From positions 1 to 25,687 of the forward strand of contig JBILBA010000017.1 in the NCBI GenBank assembly GCA_044353905.1: a stretch of DNA of 25,687 nt, in the 5' to 3' direction. Positions within the stretch are counted from its first letter, which is position 1; every line of letters begins with the position of its first letter. The notes beneath the pieces were generated by a model that saw only the letters and a list, made by a program, of their open reading frames with translations, had not been told where the DNA came from and did no database searches. This stretch comes from MWH-TA3 sp044353905. GTDB taxonomy: Bacteria > Actinomycetota > Actinomycetes > Actinomycetales > Microbacteriaceae. Below are positions 8,923-17,182 of the stretch, piece after piece. Position numbers and translations under genes: made by a program.

Positions 8923-10361
8923 GAAGGGTTCCTTAAGTTTCGCGCCACAGAAACTAAAGCGGCTAACTCTAATCTAGCGGCTTTCCCCAGGGAATTCCGA
9001 GGAATTTTTGCAACCCGAAAAACGTGGCGTGGTGCGTTCTCGGCCAATTCGCGATGCAGGAACGTGATAAACCGATTGACATTGATGTCTTTTTCGGACA
9101 CAAATGCCAACGCCAACTCACTCGTCCCTCCTTCGGTCGCCATGGCGAAACAGGCAAAATCGGAGATTCCGCGATAAGCCCCAATCCGCGACTCCACCCA
9201 TGCCGGGTTGATCTTGAACCCAGACGCGTTGATGAGTTCGTCGGTTCGACCGGTGATAACCAACGTTCCATCTGCGTCGAGGGCACCTGAGTCCCCCGGG
9301 TAGAACCAGCCATCGCGGAACCCCGGTGTTGGTATCACCGTCGGCGGCCAATATCTCGTCACCTGATAATCGGACTGCAATCGCACCGCGCCGGTTTCGC
9401 CCGATGCGAGCGTGGCACCGGTCTCGTCGACGATTTCGACGCGTGCCGTCGGAAAGACCTGCCCGACGCGCTGGGGATCGGACGGGTCATAGACAGCGCG
9501 TGTTACCGTCCCGCCCTCGGTCGAACCATAGAGATAGACAAGTTCCGCGGCAAATACCCCTGCGAACGACGCCGCCAATTGCGGACTCAACAGACTGCCC
9601 GCGACTTCGAGAACTTTCACGCTCGAAACGTCCGCGTTTTTGGCGCGGACGGCCTCGACCAGATCGTTGAGTTTGGCAGGGGACGTCTTGACCGCCTGAA
9701 CCCGCGCGCGCTCGATATGGGCGACATTTTCGGCGGCGGTGCCCGGCAGCAAATACGTTTCCCCGTTGAACAGGCTCCAGAAATAGGTCTGTATTCCGGA
9801 CGCGGTGTCGAGGCCCAATTCCGACAAGAACGGCAGGTGCGGCATCCAGTTGACGCGGGCCGCCTCGGTTCGAACCTTGAGATCGCGCAGGGTGAAGGGC
9901 ACACCCTTGGGCGTTCCCGTCGTGCCACTCGAAAACACGAGGTGCACGAGCGAATTGTCATCGGCGAAATCGTTCGGTTCGATTTGCGGGTTGAGGCGCG
10001 CAGCAGATTCGAGCCACTCTGGCGAGACATGGACTCCGCCGGTCACGCAAGCTGCAAAAACGGGGTCATCGGAATACAGAGAGTCAATCGACGACGCGTA
10101 TTCCTCGACGATGTTGCCTCGTGCGACAAACGACACCGCTCCTTCGTGCATGAGTGCCGCGAGAAACACCGTGTTGAGGAACGGGTCCATTCGCAGCCCG
10201 ACGACAGACCCCGGCCGAATGCCGTCGGCGCGCAGCTTCGCCGCGATGCGGACCACGGTGTCGACAAAGACCGAATTCGAGAACTCGCCTTTCGCGCTCT
10301 GAATCGCGATCGCCTCGGGTGTTGTCGCCGCCCGCTCGATAAAATCGCGAATCGGGTTCAC
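8919..10361 (-). CDS. Adenylate-forming acyl/aryl-CoA ligase family protein
   Basis: A 480-residue member of the ANL superfamily. The phosphate-binding loop VFSSGTTGTPKG is at 142-153, the A5 motif YLYGSTEGG lies mid-protein, and the A7/A8 motifs appear as YPGDSG and ITGRTDELINASGFKINPA. The catalytic lysine of the mobile C-terminal domain is Lys460 in IPRNSLGK. All elements of an active enzyme that makes an acyl-adenylate and then a thioester are present. The substrate cannot be told; MenE-like or fatty-acid CoA ligases are possible. The start is GTG at 10361, overlapping the antiporter stop (GTGA), and its stop overlaps the surface-protein start the same way. This coupling to a transporter and a wall-anchored protein is unusual. 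Confidence 0.85.
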   Translation of the reverse strand: MNPIRDFIERAATTPEAIAIQSAKGEFSNSVFVDTVVRIAAKLRADGIRPGSVVGLRMDPFLNTVFLAALMHEGAVSFVARGNIVEEYASSIDSLYSDDPVFAACVTGGVHVSPEWLESAARLNPQIEPNDFADDNSLVHLVFSSGTTGTPKGVPFTLRDLKVRTEAARVNWMPHLPFLSELGLDTASGIQTYFWSLFNGETYLLPGTAAENVAHIERARVQAVKTSPAKLNDLVEAVRAKNADVSSVKVLEVAGSLLSPQLAASFAGVFAAELVYLYGSTEGGTVTRAVYDPSDPQRVGQVFPTARVEIVDETGATLASGETGAVRLQSDYQVTRYWPPTVIPTPGFRDGWFYPGDSGALDADGTLVITGRTDELINASGFKINPAWVESRIGAYRGISDFACFAMATEGGTSELALAFVSEKDINVNRFITFLHRELAENAPRHVFRVAKIPRNSLGKAARLELAALVSVARNLRNPS

Positions 10362-11524
10362 CGTCGTTCGAGTCCGCTTCGGAAGAATCGCAACAGTAAC
10401 GAGGCCGCGATCGACGTGATGAGCACGTAGGCCATCGTGAGAGCCTGCAGATATGGGCCAAACGCAGTGCTCGCCGCCAACGCGGCGATGAGGATAGAGA
10501 ATTCTCCGCGAGGGACCAAGAACGCACCGGCTCGTTTCCAGGCAAGCGGGTCCGACATACCCCGAGCGATGAACCAGCCAACAAACAACTTTCCGGCGAT
10601 ACCGAGGACCGCGAGTGTTAGCGCAAGCGGAAGAACGGGCGGGATGTCGGCGGGATCCACGCCGAGACCGAAGAACACGAAAAAGATTGCGGCGAAAAGG
10701 TCACGCAGGGGCGCGAGGCGCAATCGCACGGCTTCGGCGACTTCACCCGTCAGAATCAACCCGACCAGGAACGCGGCGACGGCGGACGAGAATCCGACCA
10801 TTTCCGAAAATCCCGCTACGGCGAGAGCGATTCCGAACACCGTGAGCAAGAGGGCGCCCGGCGAACTCGTGTTGAGAATTCGCCCGAAGGCGTCTTGGCC
10901 CTTGAACGAGATGACGAGCGCAACGGCCGTGACGACGAGAGCGACCCCCACCGAGATCACTCCCGCGACAACCCCGAGCCCCGCCACCAGTGTCGCCAAC
11001 AATGGCAGATATGGCGCGAGGGCGAGGTCTTCGATTACGAGAACCGTGGTGACCCGGCGCGACACTTCAGATCGATTCCAACCGAATTCTCGCATCATCT
11101 GGGAGGCGATTCCCGAGGAACTCACGTAGGTGATTCCGCCGAGCGCGAGTGCCCCAATCGGCCCCCACCCCATCAAGAACCCGGCGACGACCCCGGGAAT
11201 TCCGTTGACCGCGATGTCGATGAGTCCGGTGGATTTCCGTTCGAGGAACCCTTCGACCAGGTTGGGCCCAGAGTGTTCGAGACCCAACATCAGCAAGAGG
11301 AGGATTGCGCCCAGTTGTGCGCCGATGGCGAGGAAATCTTCGCTGAAGTCGAGCGGCGCGATTCCACCGTTACCCAGCGCGAGCCCGACGGCAAGGTAGA
11401 TCGGAACGACAGAAATCTTGAGGCGCACCGCGAGGTAAGCGAACACCCCCAGTGCGAGAAGCATGATGCCGATCTCGGCCAAGGCGACACTTGTCGACTC
11501 GGATGCACCGGCAGCGAGAATCAT
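10358..11524 (-). CDS. CPA2-family monovalent cation:proton antiporter (KefB/KhtU-like)
   Basis: A 388-residue polytopic membrane protein with about 12 hydrophobic segments. It shows family blocks LGLEHSGPNLVEGF, GITYVSSSGIASQMMREFGW, TTVLVIEDLALAPYL (with the transport-site acidic pair ED), a late FFGLGVDP and VPRGEFS. The regulatory RCK/TrkA-N domain of KefB and KefC is missing, so the architecture is that of KhtU-type transporters, whose partner KhtT is a separate protein; no KhtT-like gene is seen here. It probably exchanges K+ or Na+ for H+. Start is ATG at 11524, 2 bases after the rnj stop; its end overlaps the ligase start. Confidence 0.9.
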   Translation of the reverse strand: MILAAGASESTSVALAEIGIMLLALGVFAYLAVRLKISVVPIYLAVGLALGNGGIAPLDFSEDFLAIGAQLGAILLLLMLGLEHSGPNLVEGFLERKSTGLIDIAVNGIPGVVAGFLMGWGPIGALALGGITYVSSSGIASQMMREFGWNRSEVSRRVTTVLVIEDLALAPYLPLLATLVAGLGVVAGVISVGVALVVTAVALVISFKGQDAFGRILNTSSPGALLLTVFGIALAVAGFSEMVGFSSAVAAFLVGLILTGEVAEAVRLRLAPLRDLFAAIFFVFFGLGVDPADIPPVLPLALTLAVLGIAGKLFVGWFIARGMSDPLAWKRAGAFLVPRGEFSILIAALAASTAFGPYLQALTMAYVLITSIAASLLLRFFRSGLERR

Positions 11525-11526
11525 GG

Positions 11527-13203
11527 TTACGCCTCGATGACGATCGGAACAATCATGGGGCGACGACGGTGCTGGGTGTTGACCCAGCGGCCGACGACTC
11601 GGCGAACGACCTGTTGGAACTGTCCGGCGTCGTTTACTCCCGAGGTCGCCGCCTCGGCGAGGGCTGCGACGATCTGCGGTTTGACGTCGTCAAAAACGGA
11701 TTCGTCTTCGGCAAAGCCGCGCGCGTGAATCTCTGGGCCGACGACGACAGCACCCGTCCGAGGGTCGATCGCGACGAAAATCGAGATGAAGCCCTCTTCC
11801 GCGAGGATGCGGCGGTCCTTGAGGTCGGCGTCGGTAATCTCGCCGACACTCGACCCATCGACGTAAACGAAGCCGATGTCGTGTTGGCCCGCGATGTTCA
11901 TGCGGCCGTCCTTCAAGTCGACGACCGTGCCGTTCTCGGGAATCAGCGTGTTCTGAACCGGAACGCCCGTCTCGATCGCGAGAGCGACGTTCGCGTGCAG
12001 GTGGCGCACCTCGCCGTGGATCGGGAAGACGTTCTTGGGTTTGACGATGTTGTAGCAGTACAAGAGCTCGCCGGCGGCGGCGTGCCCAGACACGTGAACC
12101 TTGGCTGTTCCCTTGTGCACGACGTTCGCACCCAGAGCGATCAGCCCGTTGATGACGCGATAGACCGCGTTCTCGTTTCCCGGGATCAACGACGACGCGA
12201 GGATGACGGTGTCACCCTTGCCGACCTCGATCTGGTGTTCCTGGTTCGCCATGCGCGACAAGACGGCCATCGGCTCGCCCTGTGAGCCGGTCGACATGAA
12301 GACGACCCGGTCGTCGGGCATCTCGACCGCGTCCTTGAGGTCGACAACGGTTCCCGCGGGAATTGTCATGTATCCCAGCTCCGACGCGATTCCCATGTTG
12401 CGAACCATCGAACGCCCGACGAACACGACGTGGCGACCGTTCGCGACGGCAGCATCAATGATCTGTTGAACGCGGTGAACGTGCGAAGCAAAACTAGCAA
12501 CGACGACCTTGCCCTTGGCGCGGTGCATGACCTGTTCGATGACCGGTCCGATGTCGCGCTCGAGCGGCGTGAAACCAGGCACGTCGGCGTTTGTCGAGTC
12601 GGTCATAAAGATGTCGACGCCTTCCTCACCAAGACGTGCGAACGAGCGCAGGTCCGTGAGGCGACCGTCGAGCGGCAGTTGATCCATCTTGAAGTCACCC
12701 GTCGCGAGGACGAGTCCGGCCGGAGTGCGAATCGCGACAGCGAGGGCATCCGGAATCGAGTGGTTGACCGCGACGAACTCGAGGTCGAACGGACCGACGT
12801 TCAGGCGCTGGTCGTCGGACACGACCTTGAGCTCTGGCTTGATCTTGTGTTCCTTGAGCTTCGCCTCTATGAGAGCGAGCGTGAGCCTCGAGCCGTATAG
12901 CGTGATGTCCTCGCGCAGTCGCAGCAGATACGGCACGGCGCCGATGTGGTCTTCGTGTCCGTGCGTCAACACGATTCCGACAATGTCGTCGAGCCGATCG
13001 CGGATGGGCGTGAAGTCGGGGAGGATCAGGTCGACGCCGGGCTGGGTCTCCTCGGGGAACAACACGCCACAGTCGACGATGAGCAGGCGACCGTCGAATT
13101 CGTAGACCGTCATGTTTCGGCCGATCTCGCCGATTCCACCGAGGGGAATGATTCGAAGCGCACCCGTTTCGAGCGGTTGCGGTTCACTGATGATTCGAGG
13201 CAT
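11527..13203 (-). CDS. rnj: Ribonuclease J
   Basis: A 558-residue metallo-beta-lactamase/beta-CASP ribonuclease with 5'-3' exo- and endonuclease activity in RNA decay and rRNA maturation. The metal-binding motif HGHEDH is at 81-86 (LTHGHEDHIGAVPYLL). The beta-CASP region is visible in ASFASHVHRVQQIIDAA, VFMSTGSQGEP, HVSGHAAAGE and FPIHGEVRHL. The start is ATG at 13203, with a strong Shine-Dalgarno (AAAAAGGAGG) just upstream. It follows thyX by 15 bases; in many actinobacteria dapA separates these two genes, but here it does not. The antiporter begins 2 bases after its stop. Confidence 0.97.
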   Translation of the reverse strand: MPRIISEPQPLETGALRIIPLGGIGEIGRNMTVYEFDGRLLIVDCGVLFPEETQPGVDLILPDFTPIRDRLDDIVGIVLTHGHEDHIGAVPYLLRLREDITLYGSRLTLALIEAKLKEHKIKPELKVVSDDQRLNVGPFDLEFVAVNHSIPDALAVAIRTPAGLVLATGDFKMDQLPLDGRLTDLRSFARLGEEGVDIFMTDSTNADVPGFTPLERDIGPVIEQVMHRAKGKVVVASFASHVHRVQQIIDAAVANGRHVVFVGRSMVRNMGIASELGYMTIPAGTVVDLKDAVEMPDDRVVFMSTGSQGEPMAVLSRMANQEHQIEVGKGDTVILASSLIPGNENAVYRVINGLIALGANVVHKGTAKVHVSGHAAAGELLYCYNIVKPKNVFPIHGEVRHLHANVALAIETGVPVQNTLIPENGTVVDLKDGRMNIAGQHDIGFVYVDGSSVGEITDADLKDRRILAEEGFISIFVAIDPRTGAVVVGPEIHARGFAEDESVFDDVKPQIVAALAEAATSGVNDAGQFQQVVRRVVGRWVNTQHRRRPMIVPIVIEA

Positions 13204-13218
13204 GGTGCCTCCTTTTTG

Positions 13219-13938
13219 CTAAGGTGCTACGCGGCCGTTGGCGTTGAACGACGCCGACGTCATGGGCATCAAATCGACCCAGAATTGTTCCATCTTTTCC
13301 GCCACCATTTCGATTTCACGTTGGGGGAACGATGGGAAGTGTGTTCCCTCGCGCATCGTTCGGAGGCTGAGGAAGTTCATGAGAGAGCGCGCGTTCATCG
13401 TGACGTACATCGACGAATAGATGGTGACGGGCAGGACCATTCGGGCGACCTCTCGAGCGACACCGGCCTCGAGCATTCGCTGGTACGACGCGTACGCCTC
13501 GGTGCAAACGGCACGGACTTCGGTGTCGACGAGTTGCGACTGTTCCGGTGTGCCCGGCGTGAACTCGTAACTACCCGTCTTGCCGACCTGAACGAGGTTG
13601 CGATCGGCACCGGGAACATAGAACACGGGACGCAGTTCGCGGTATCGACCGCTTTCCTCGTTGTACGAGGCGATGCGGTGGCGCATGAATTCGCGGAACA
13701 CGAAGATCGGTGCCTGAACATAGAACGTCATCGAGTTGTGCTCGAACGGCGAACCGTGGCGGTCGCGCATCAAATAGTTGATGAGTCCCTTGTCGCGGTC
13801 GGTCGCGTCGGCTTCGTTGCCCTCGAGCGACTGCTCGCCCTGGGTCGAGACACGAGCGGCAAACAACACGTCGCGGTCGTTCGCGGTGGAGCGAACGAGT
13901 TCGACGGTTACGTCGCTGCGGAACTGCACATCACTCAT
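13219..13938 (-). CDS. thyX: FAD-dependent thymidylate synthase ThyX
   Basis: A 239-residue flavin-dependent enzyme that methylates dUMP to dTMP with methylenetetrahydrofolate and NADPH. The ThyX signature RHRxxSxNExSxRY is complete as RHRIASYNEESGRY at 86-99. The HGSPFEHNSMTFYVQAPIFVFREFMRH block before it and the C-terminal NARSLMNFLSLRTM block, which holds substrate-binding residues, are also intact. Start is ATG at 13938. It is the first gene of a tightly packed run (thyX, rnj, antiporter, ligase, surface protein). Whether it is the only thymidylate synthase of the organism cannot be seen here. Confidence 0.97.
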   Translation of the reverse strand: MSDVQFRSDVTVELVRSTANDRDVLFAARVSTQGEQSLEGNEADATDRDKGLINYLMRDRHGSPFEHNSMTFYVQAPIFVFREFMRHRIASYNEESGRYRELRPVFYVPGADRNLVQVGKTGSYEFTPGTPEQSQLVDTEVRAVCTEAYASYQRMLEAGVAREVARMVLPVTIYSSMYVTMNARSLMNFLSLRTMREGTHFPSFPQREIEMVAEKMEQFWVDLMPMTSASFNANGRVAP

Positions 13939-13965
13939 GACTTCAGCCTACCGATTGCAGGCGAC

Positions 13966-14433
13966 CTAACGCCGTGCCCACGCTCCGGGCGCCGAGAGAA
14001 GTGCGGCGACTTCGCTGGGCAAGTTTCCGGTTTCGATGTCGGCGAGGCTCGTGGTCTCGAGAACGCTGCGAAGAGCGACCCGGGTCGCGATCCAGAGGTC
14101 GCGCAAGTGCTCGGCCGCACCGAGGTATTCGGTTTCCTCTGGGCGTTCCCCGCGAACCTCGGCGAGAGGACCTTCGAGTGCACGCATGACGTCGGCGACG
14201 CGAATGTCGGCGGCGGGCTTGGCGAGGCGGAATCCGCCGTCGCGACCGCGCATGCTCTGCAGGATTCCGGCGGTTCGAAGAGTGGTCAACACCCCGACGA
14301 GGAACTTGGTTGGGATGACGTGCTTCTCGGCGATCGCGTCGCCCTTGAGAAGCGCCCGCGGGTTTTCGCGCTGGGCCGCCGCGAGTTCGAGCAATGCGCG
14401 CATCGCGTAATCGACTCGAGCAGAGATGTACAT
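13966..14433 (-). CDS. Rrf2-family transcriptional regulator
   Basis: A 155-residue winged-helix regulator. The N-terminal MYISARVDYAMRALLELAA and the recognition region IPTKFLVGVLTTLRTAGILQ followed by SMRGRDGGFRLAKP are typical of Rrf2 proteins. The protein has no cysteine at all, so it cannot bind an Fe-S cluster in the way of IscR or NsrR. It is closer to the cluster-free type such as CymR or RsrR-like variants. It is divergent from the thioredoxin operon across 135 bases and would be expected to control that operon and itself. thyX starts 27 bases behind it. The ligand is unknown. Confidence 0.92.
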   Translation of the reverse strand: MYISARVDYAMRALLELAAAQRENPRALLKGDAIAEKHVIPTKFLVGVLTTLRTAGILQSMRGRDGGFRLAKPAADIRVADVMRALEGPLAEVRGERPEETEYLGAAEHLRDLWIATRVALRSVLETTSLADIETGNLPSEVAALLSAPGAWARR

Positions 14434-14477
14434 AAGCCCATTCTGCCCGATTCCCGCATAATTCCCCTATTTCCCCC

Positions 14478-14504
14478 GACAATGCGGACAATGCGGACAA
14501 TGCG
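14478..14504. repeat. Three perfect tandem copies of a 9-base unit
   Basis: GACAATGCG is repeated three times without mismatch at 14478-14486, 14487-14495 and 14496-14504, in the divergent promoter region between the Rrf2 gene and the thioredoxin operon. On the minus strand each unit contains TTGTC, resembling part of a -35 box. Copy-number changes would shift the distance between the adjacent palindrome and the Rrf2 promoter. Confidence 0.9.
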
Positions 14505-14507
14505 GGA

Positions 14508-14519
14508 TGTTACGTAACA
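14508..14519. promoter_or_regulatory. Palindromic putative operator TGTTACGTAACA
   Basis: A perfect 12-base palindrome in the Rrf2/thioredoxin divergent region, about 50 bases before the thioredoxin ATG and about 75 bases before the Rrf2 ATG. Its position fits an autoregulatory operator bound by the Rrf2 protein. I cannot confirm the regulator from sequence alone. Confidence 0.55.
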
Positions 14520-14568
14520 AAAGTCATCGGAATTCGTCGTAACGAGCACACGTCAATACCGTGGAGAC

Positions 14569-15000
14569 ATGGAGTACGGAATCGTTGCAGGACTGCTCGT
14601 TGTGTCGACGCTGCTCGGTCTCGTCTGGAAGAGCCGGCAGGGCCGAGTTGTTGCCCAGAGCGGTTCGACCATCTCGCTCGACTATCGCGAAGCGGGCAAG
14701 ACCACCATCCTTCAGTTCACGACCTCGATGTGCGCGCCGTGCGCGCAGTTGAAACCGCGCCTCGAAAAGATCGCGAACTTCCGCAGTGACGTCGCCTATC
14801 GGGACATCGACGCGGTCGAACACCTCGACCTCGCGAACCGGCTGTCGATTCGTTCGACGCCGACGACTCTCATCGTTAGCCCGGACGGCGAGATTCGCGC
14901 GCGCATCAACGGCATCGCCCCGGCCGAAACGTTCATCAACGCCATCGAAGGCACCATTCCCGCCCGATCTGTCACAACAACCGAGGAGACCGTCATATGA
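14569..15000 (+). CDS. Membrane-anchored thioredoxin-like protein
   Basis: A 143-residue thioredoxin-fold protein with one N-terminal membrane helix (EYGIVAGLLVVSTLLGLVW, about 2-20) and a thioredoxin domain at about 35-130. The redox motif is CAPC at 55-58, in FTTSMCAPCAQLKPRLE. The cis-proline loop is seen in RSTPTTLIV. The domain should face the cell exterior if the anchor acts as an uncleaved signal, although the topology is uncertain. Start is ATG at 14569. Its TGA overlaps the ATG of the next gene, so the two are coupled. Pairing of such a thioredoxin with DUF4395 is common in actinobacteria and suggests a joint role in thiol or sulfur redox chemistry. Confidence 0.93.
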   Translation: MEYGIVAGLLVVSTLLGLVWKSRQGRVVAQSGSTISLDYREAGKTTILQFTTSMCAPCAQLKPRLEKIANFRSDVAYRDIDAVEHLDLANRLSIRSTPTTLIVSPDGEIRARINGIAPAETFINAIEGTIPARSVTTTEETVI

Positions 15001-15518
15001 GCAAGTCCACCGGAATCGACCCCCGCGGACCGCGTTTCGGCGCGTCCATTACCGCTGTCTTACTTCTTGTCGACGTGTTCATCTCGATTCCCCTCGCGAC
15101 CGCACCCATCGACACTGAAGCGCCGGGGTACGTTCTGCTCGTTGTGCTTTCCGCGATTTTCCTGTGGGGCGCCGTCGGTGGAGTCCAGCAGTCGCCCTAC
15201 GGCCTGTTCTTTGCGAAGTTCGTTCGCCCGCGCCTCAAGGCTCCCGAGTTCGTCGAAAGCCCCGCGGGTCCGACGTTCTCGCAGGCGGTCGGTTTCATCG
15301 TGACCATCATCGGCGTCCTGCTCTACCTCGCCGGCATCCCCGCCGCCGTTCCGGTTGCCGCGGCGTTCGCGTTCGTCGCCGCGTTCCTCAACGCCGCGTT
15401 CGGCTACTGCCTCGGTTGCGAGATCTACCTGGTGTTCGCCAAGCGCGGCATCACCTTCGGGCTCGAGAAGCCCGGAACGCCGCGCACCACACGAGTCGGA
15501 TCCGACCACAACATCTAG
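14997..15518 (+). CDS. DUF4395 family membrane protein
   Basis: A 173-residue protein with about four hydrophobic segments (about 17-36, 45-62, 95-113 and 116-136). The family hallmark GYCLGCEIY is at 136-144, providing a CxxC pair at 138 and 141 near the membrane face. DUF4395 proteins are of unknown function; their regular pairing with thioredoxin-like genes suggests that the CxxC pair exchanges electrons with the partner protein or carries a sulfur species. The start ATG overlaps the thioredoxin stop codon (ATGA). The TIGR01777 gene follows after 28 bases. Confidence 0.93.
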   Translation: MSKSTGIDPRGPRFGASITAVLLLVDVFISIPLATAPIDTEAPGYVLLVVLSAIFLWGAVGGVQQSPYGLFFAKFVRPRLKAPEFVESPAGPTFSQAVGFIVTIIGVLLYLAGIPAAVPVAAAFAFVAAFLNAAFGYCLGCEIYLVFAKRGITFGLEKPGTPRTTRVGSDHNI

Positions 15519-15546
15519 ACTTCGAACCACCGAAGGAAGGTGTGAG

Positions 15547-16443
15547 ATGTCGAGTCGTCGTGTAGTCATCGCCGGTGCGTCCGGTTTCATTGGTCGCGCG
15601 CTCGTCGCGGAACTGACGGCATCTGGCTGGTCGGTGACGCGTCTCGTGCGCGGACCCGCAACCCGAGCCGACGAGGTTTCGTGGGACCCGGCGTTCGGCA
15701 CCCTCGACCCCGCCACGCTGTCGGGCGCTGACGCCGTCATCAATCTGTCCGGCGCGAGCATCTCGCGTATTCCGTGGACGCGGTCGGTTCGCGAGTCGAT
15801 CGTGGCATCCCGCCGCGAGGCGACGACAACCCTCGTGACCGCCATCAACTCGGCAAAGTCAACCCCGAAGGTCTTCCTGTCCGGTTCGGCCGTGGGGATT
15901 TACGGCGGGCGGGGTGACGAGGGTTTGTCCGAGACGAGCGCGCGAGGCACCGGATTCCTCGCGGACGTCGTCGAGGCGTGGGAGTCCAACGCGTCGAAAG
16001 CTCGTTGTCGAACGGTGTTCCTGCGCACCGGACTCGTGCTGGGTGACGGCGGCGCACTCGCTCCGCTTCGACTCGCGACGTCGTTCTTCGCTGGCGCGCG
16101 CGTCGGTTCCGGTCAGCAGTGGTGGCCGTGGATCAGTCACCGAGACGAAGTCCGTGCCATCGTGCACCTCATCGATTCGAAACTGTCGGGCGCCGTCAAT
16201 CTCGTCGGCCCGACCCCGGCGCGTTCCGTCGAGGTGACGCGCGAACTCGCGCGAATCATGAAGCGCCCCCACCTGTTCTCGATTCCCGCGTTTGCCATCG
16301 GGTTGCTGGGCGATGCTGGGCGCGAGTTGTTGTTGTGGTCACAAAAGGTGTCGCCGACCGCGCTGGAAAAAGACGGCTTCGTGTTCGAGCACCGAACCGT
16401 CGCCGAGGCGCTGCGCTGGGTTATCTCGGGAAAGCGCCGGTAA
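15547..16443 (+). CDS. TIGR01777 family NAD(P)-dependent epimerase/oxidoreductase
   Basis: A 298-residue extended short-chain dehydrogenase-like protein of the YfcH/TIGR01777 type. The nucleotide-binding GASGFIG is near residues 10-16. Family blocks follow: DAVINLSGASI, SRREATTTLV, FLSGSAVGIYGGRGDEGLSE, RTGLVLGDGGAL, WWPWISHRDEVRAIVHLI and a C-terminal FVFEHRTVAEALRWVI. The substrate is unknown for this family. The ATG at 15547 was chosen because GGAAGG lies upstream and translation begins MSSRRVVIAGASG; a frame that opens at 15355 would overlap DUF4395. The last 23 bases overlap the convergent glycosyltransferase gene, and there is no terminator between the two. Confidence 0.93.
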   Translation: MSSRRVVIAGASGFIGRALVAELTASGWSVTRLVRGPATRADEVSWDPAFGTLDPATLSGADAVINLSGASISRIPWTRSVRESIVASRREATTTLVTAINSAKSTPKVFLSGSAVGIYGGRGDEGLSETSARGTGFLADVVEAWESNASKARCRTVFLRTGLVLGDGGALAPLRLATSFFAGARVGSGQQWWPWISHRDEVRAIVHLIDSKLSGAVNLVGPTPARSVEVTRELARIMKRPHLFSIPAFAIGLLGDAGRELLLWSQKVSPTALEKDGFVFEHRTVAEALRWVISGKRR

Positions 16444-17182
16444 CGAACCGAACGCCGCGGGCGAGCGAACCGAACCGTCCAGGATTTCGAATCCACAGCG
16501 CCCCACGCATGACGGGCGCGAACCATCCGAACACGCGGTCGAACACACGCGACCGTGCTCGGGCATCGGCGTCGGTGCCGAACCGGGTGCCCGACGAATC
16601 CTTCGGGTGCTGGCTAAACGTGATGGGGAAATAGTCGCACTTGAGTTTCGCGCGGTTCGCGTCGGAGACAAAGATGTACTCGTCTCCGAGGAAATTCGCG
16701 GTTCCCGCCCCGAAGTTCTCGTCGAACCAGACCTCGGCCTGGCGAATCAGCGCGGGTCGAACCGCGACTTCAATCGTGCCGACGCGGGCTGAGTTCCATA
16801 TCGTCGCCGGTTCGCGAAATGCCGGATAACGCTTTCGCGGTGCACCGGTTTCGTCCTGGGCACGGCCGAGAAACACCGCGAGTCGCGGGTTGTCCTCGAA
16901 CGTCGCGACCACGTCCGCGAGCCCGTCGGGCAACCAGATCACGTCTTCTTCGCCGAACACGAGCACCTCGCCCACCGCCTCGCGAATCGCGGCGTTGCGG
17001 CTGGCGGTCACACCGACTGAATCGAGGCGGATGACACGGACGTCACTGCGTTTCGGCGCGACTCCCCCGGCGCCCTGCACCACCATCAGAATCTCGGTGT
17101 CGGGTCTGGCGGGCGGCAACACGATCCGCGACAGCCCCTCGGAGAGAACCGAATACGCGATTGTGAGGGCCGGCTCAGTCAC
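16421..17182 (-). CDS. Glycosyltransferase, GT2-like
   Basis: A 253-residue protein with a GT-A-type layout: an early VVQGAGG in place of the usual family start, DSVGVTASRNAAIREAVGEVLVFGEEDVIWLPDGL (in blocks), where SRNAAI is the nucleotide-sugar-binding region and EEDV replaces the usual DxD, and a later FLGDEYIFVSDANRAK. It is more divergent than a typical GT2 protein, so the transferase role is inferred from fold pattern and neighbours. The start is GTG at 17182, overlapping the end of the upstream membrane-protein gene by 8 bases. It is the last gene of the polysaccharide block and overlaps the convergent TIGR01777 gene. Confidence 0.75.
   Translation of the reverse strand: MTEPALTIAYSVLSEGLSRIVLPPARPDTEILMVVQGAGGVAPKRSDVRVIRLDSVGVTASRNAAIREAVGEVLVFGEEDVIWLPDGLADVVATFEDNPRLAVFLGRAQDETGAPRKRYPAFREPATIWNSARVGTIEVAVRPALIRQAEVWFDENFGAGTANFLGDEYIFVSDANRAKLKCDYFPITFSQHPKDSSGTRFGTDADARARSRVFDRVFGWFAPVMRGALWIRNPGRFGSLARGVRFVTGAFPR

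Noticed and set aside
12946..14517. Plus-strand open frame of 523 codons spanning rnj, thyX and the Rrf2 gene
   Set aside because: It crosses three confidently assigned genes on the other strand and shows no recognisable domain.
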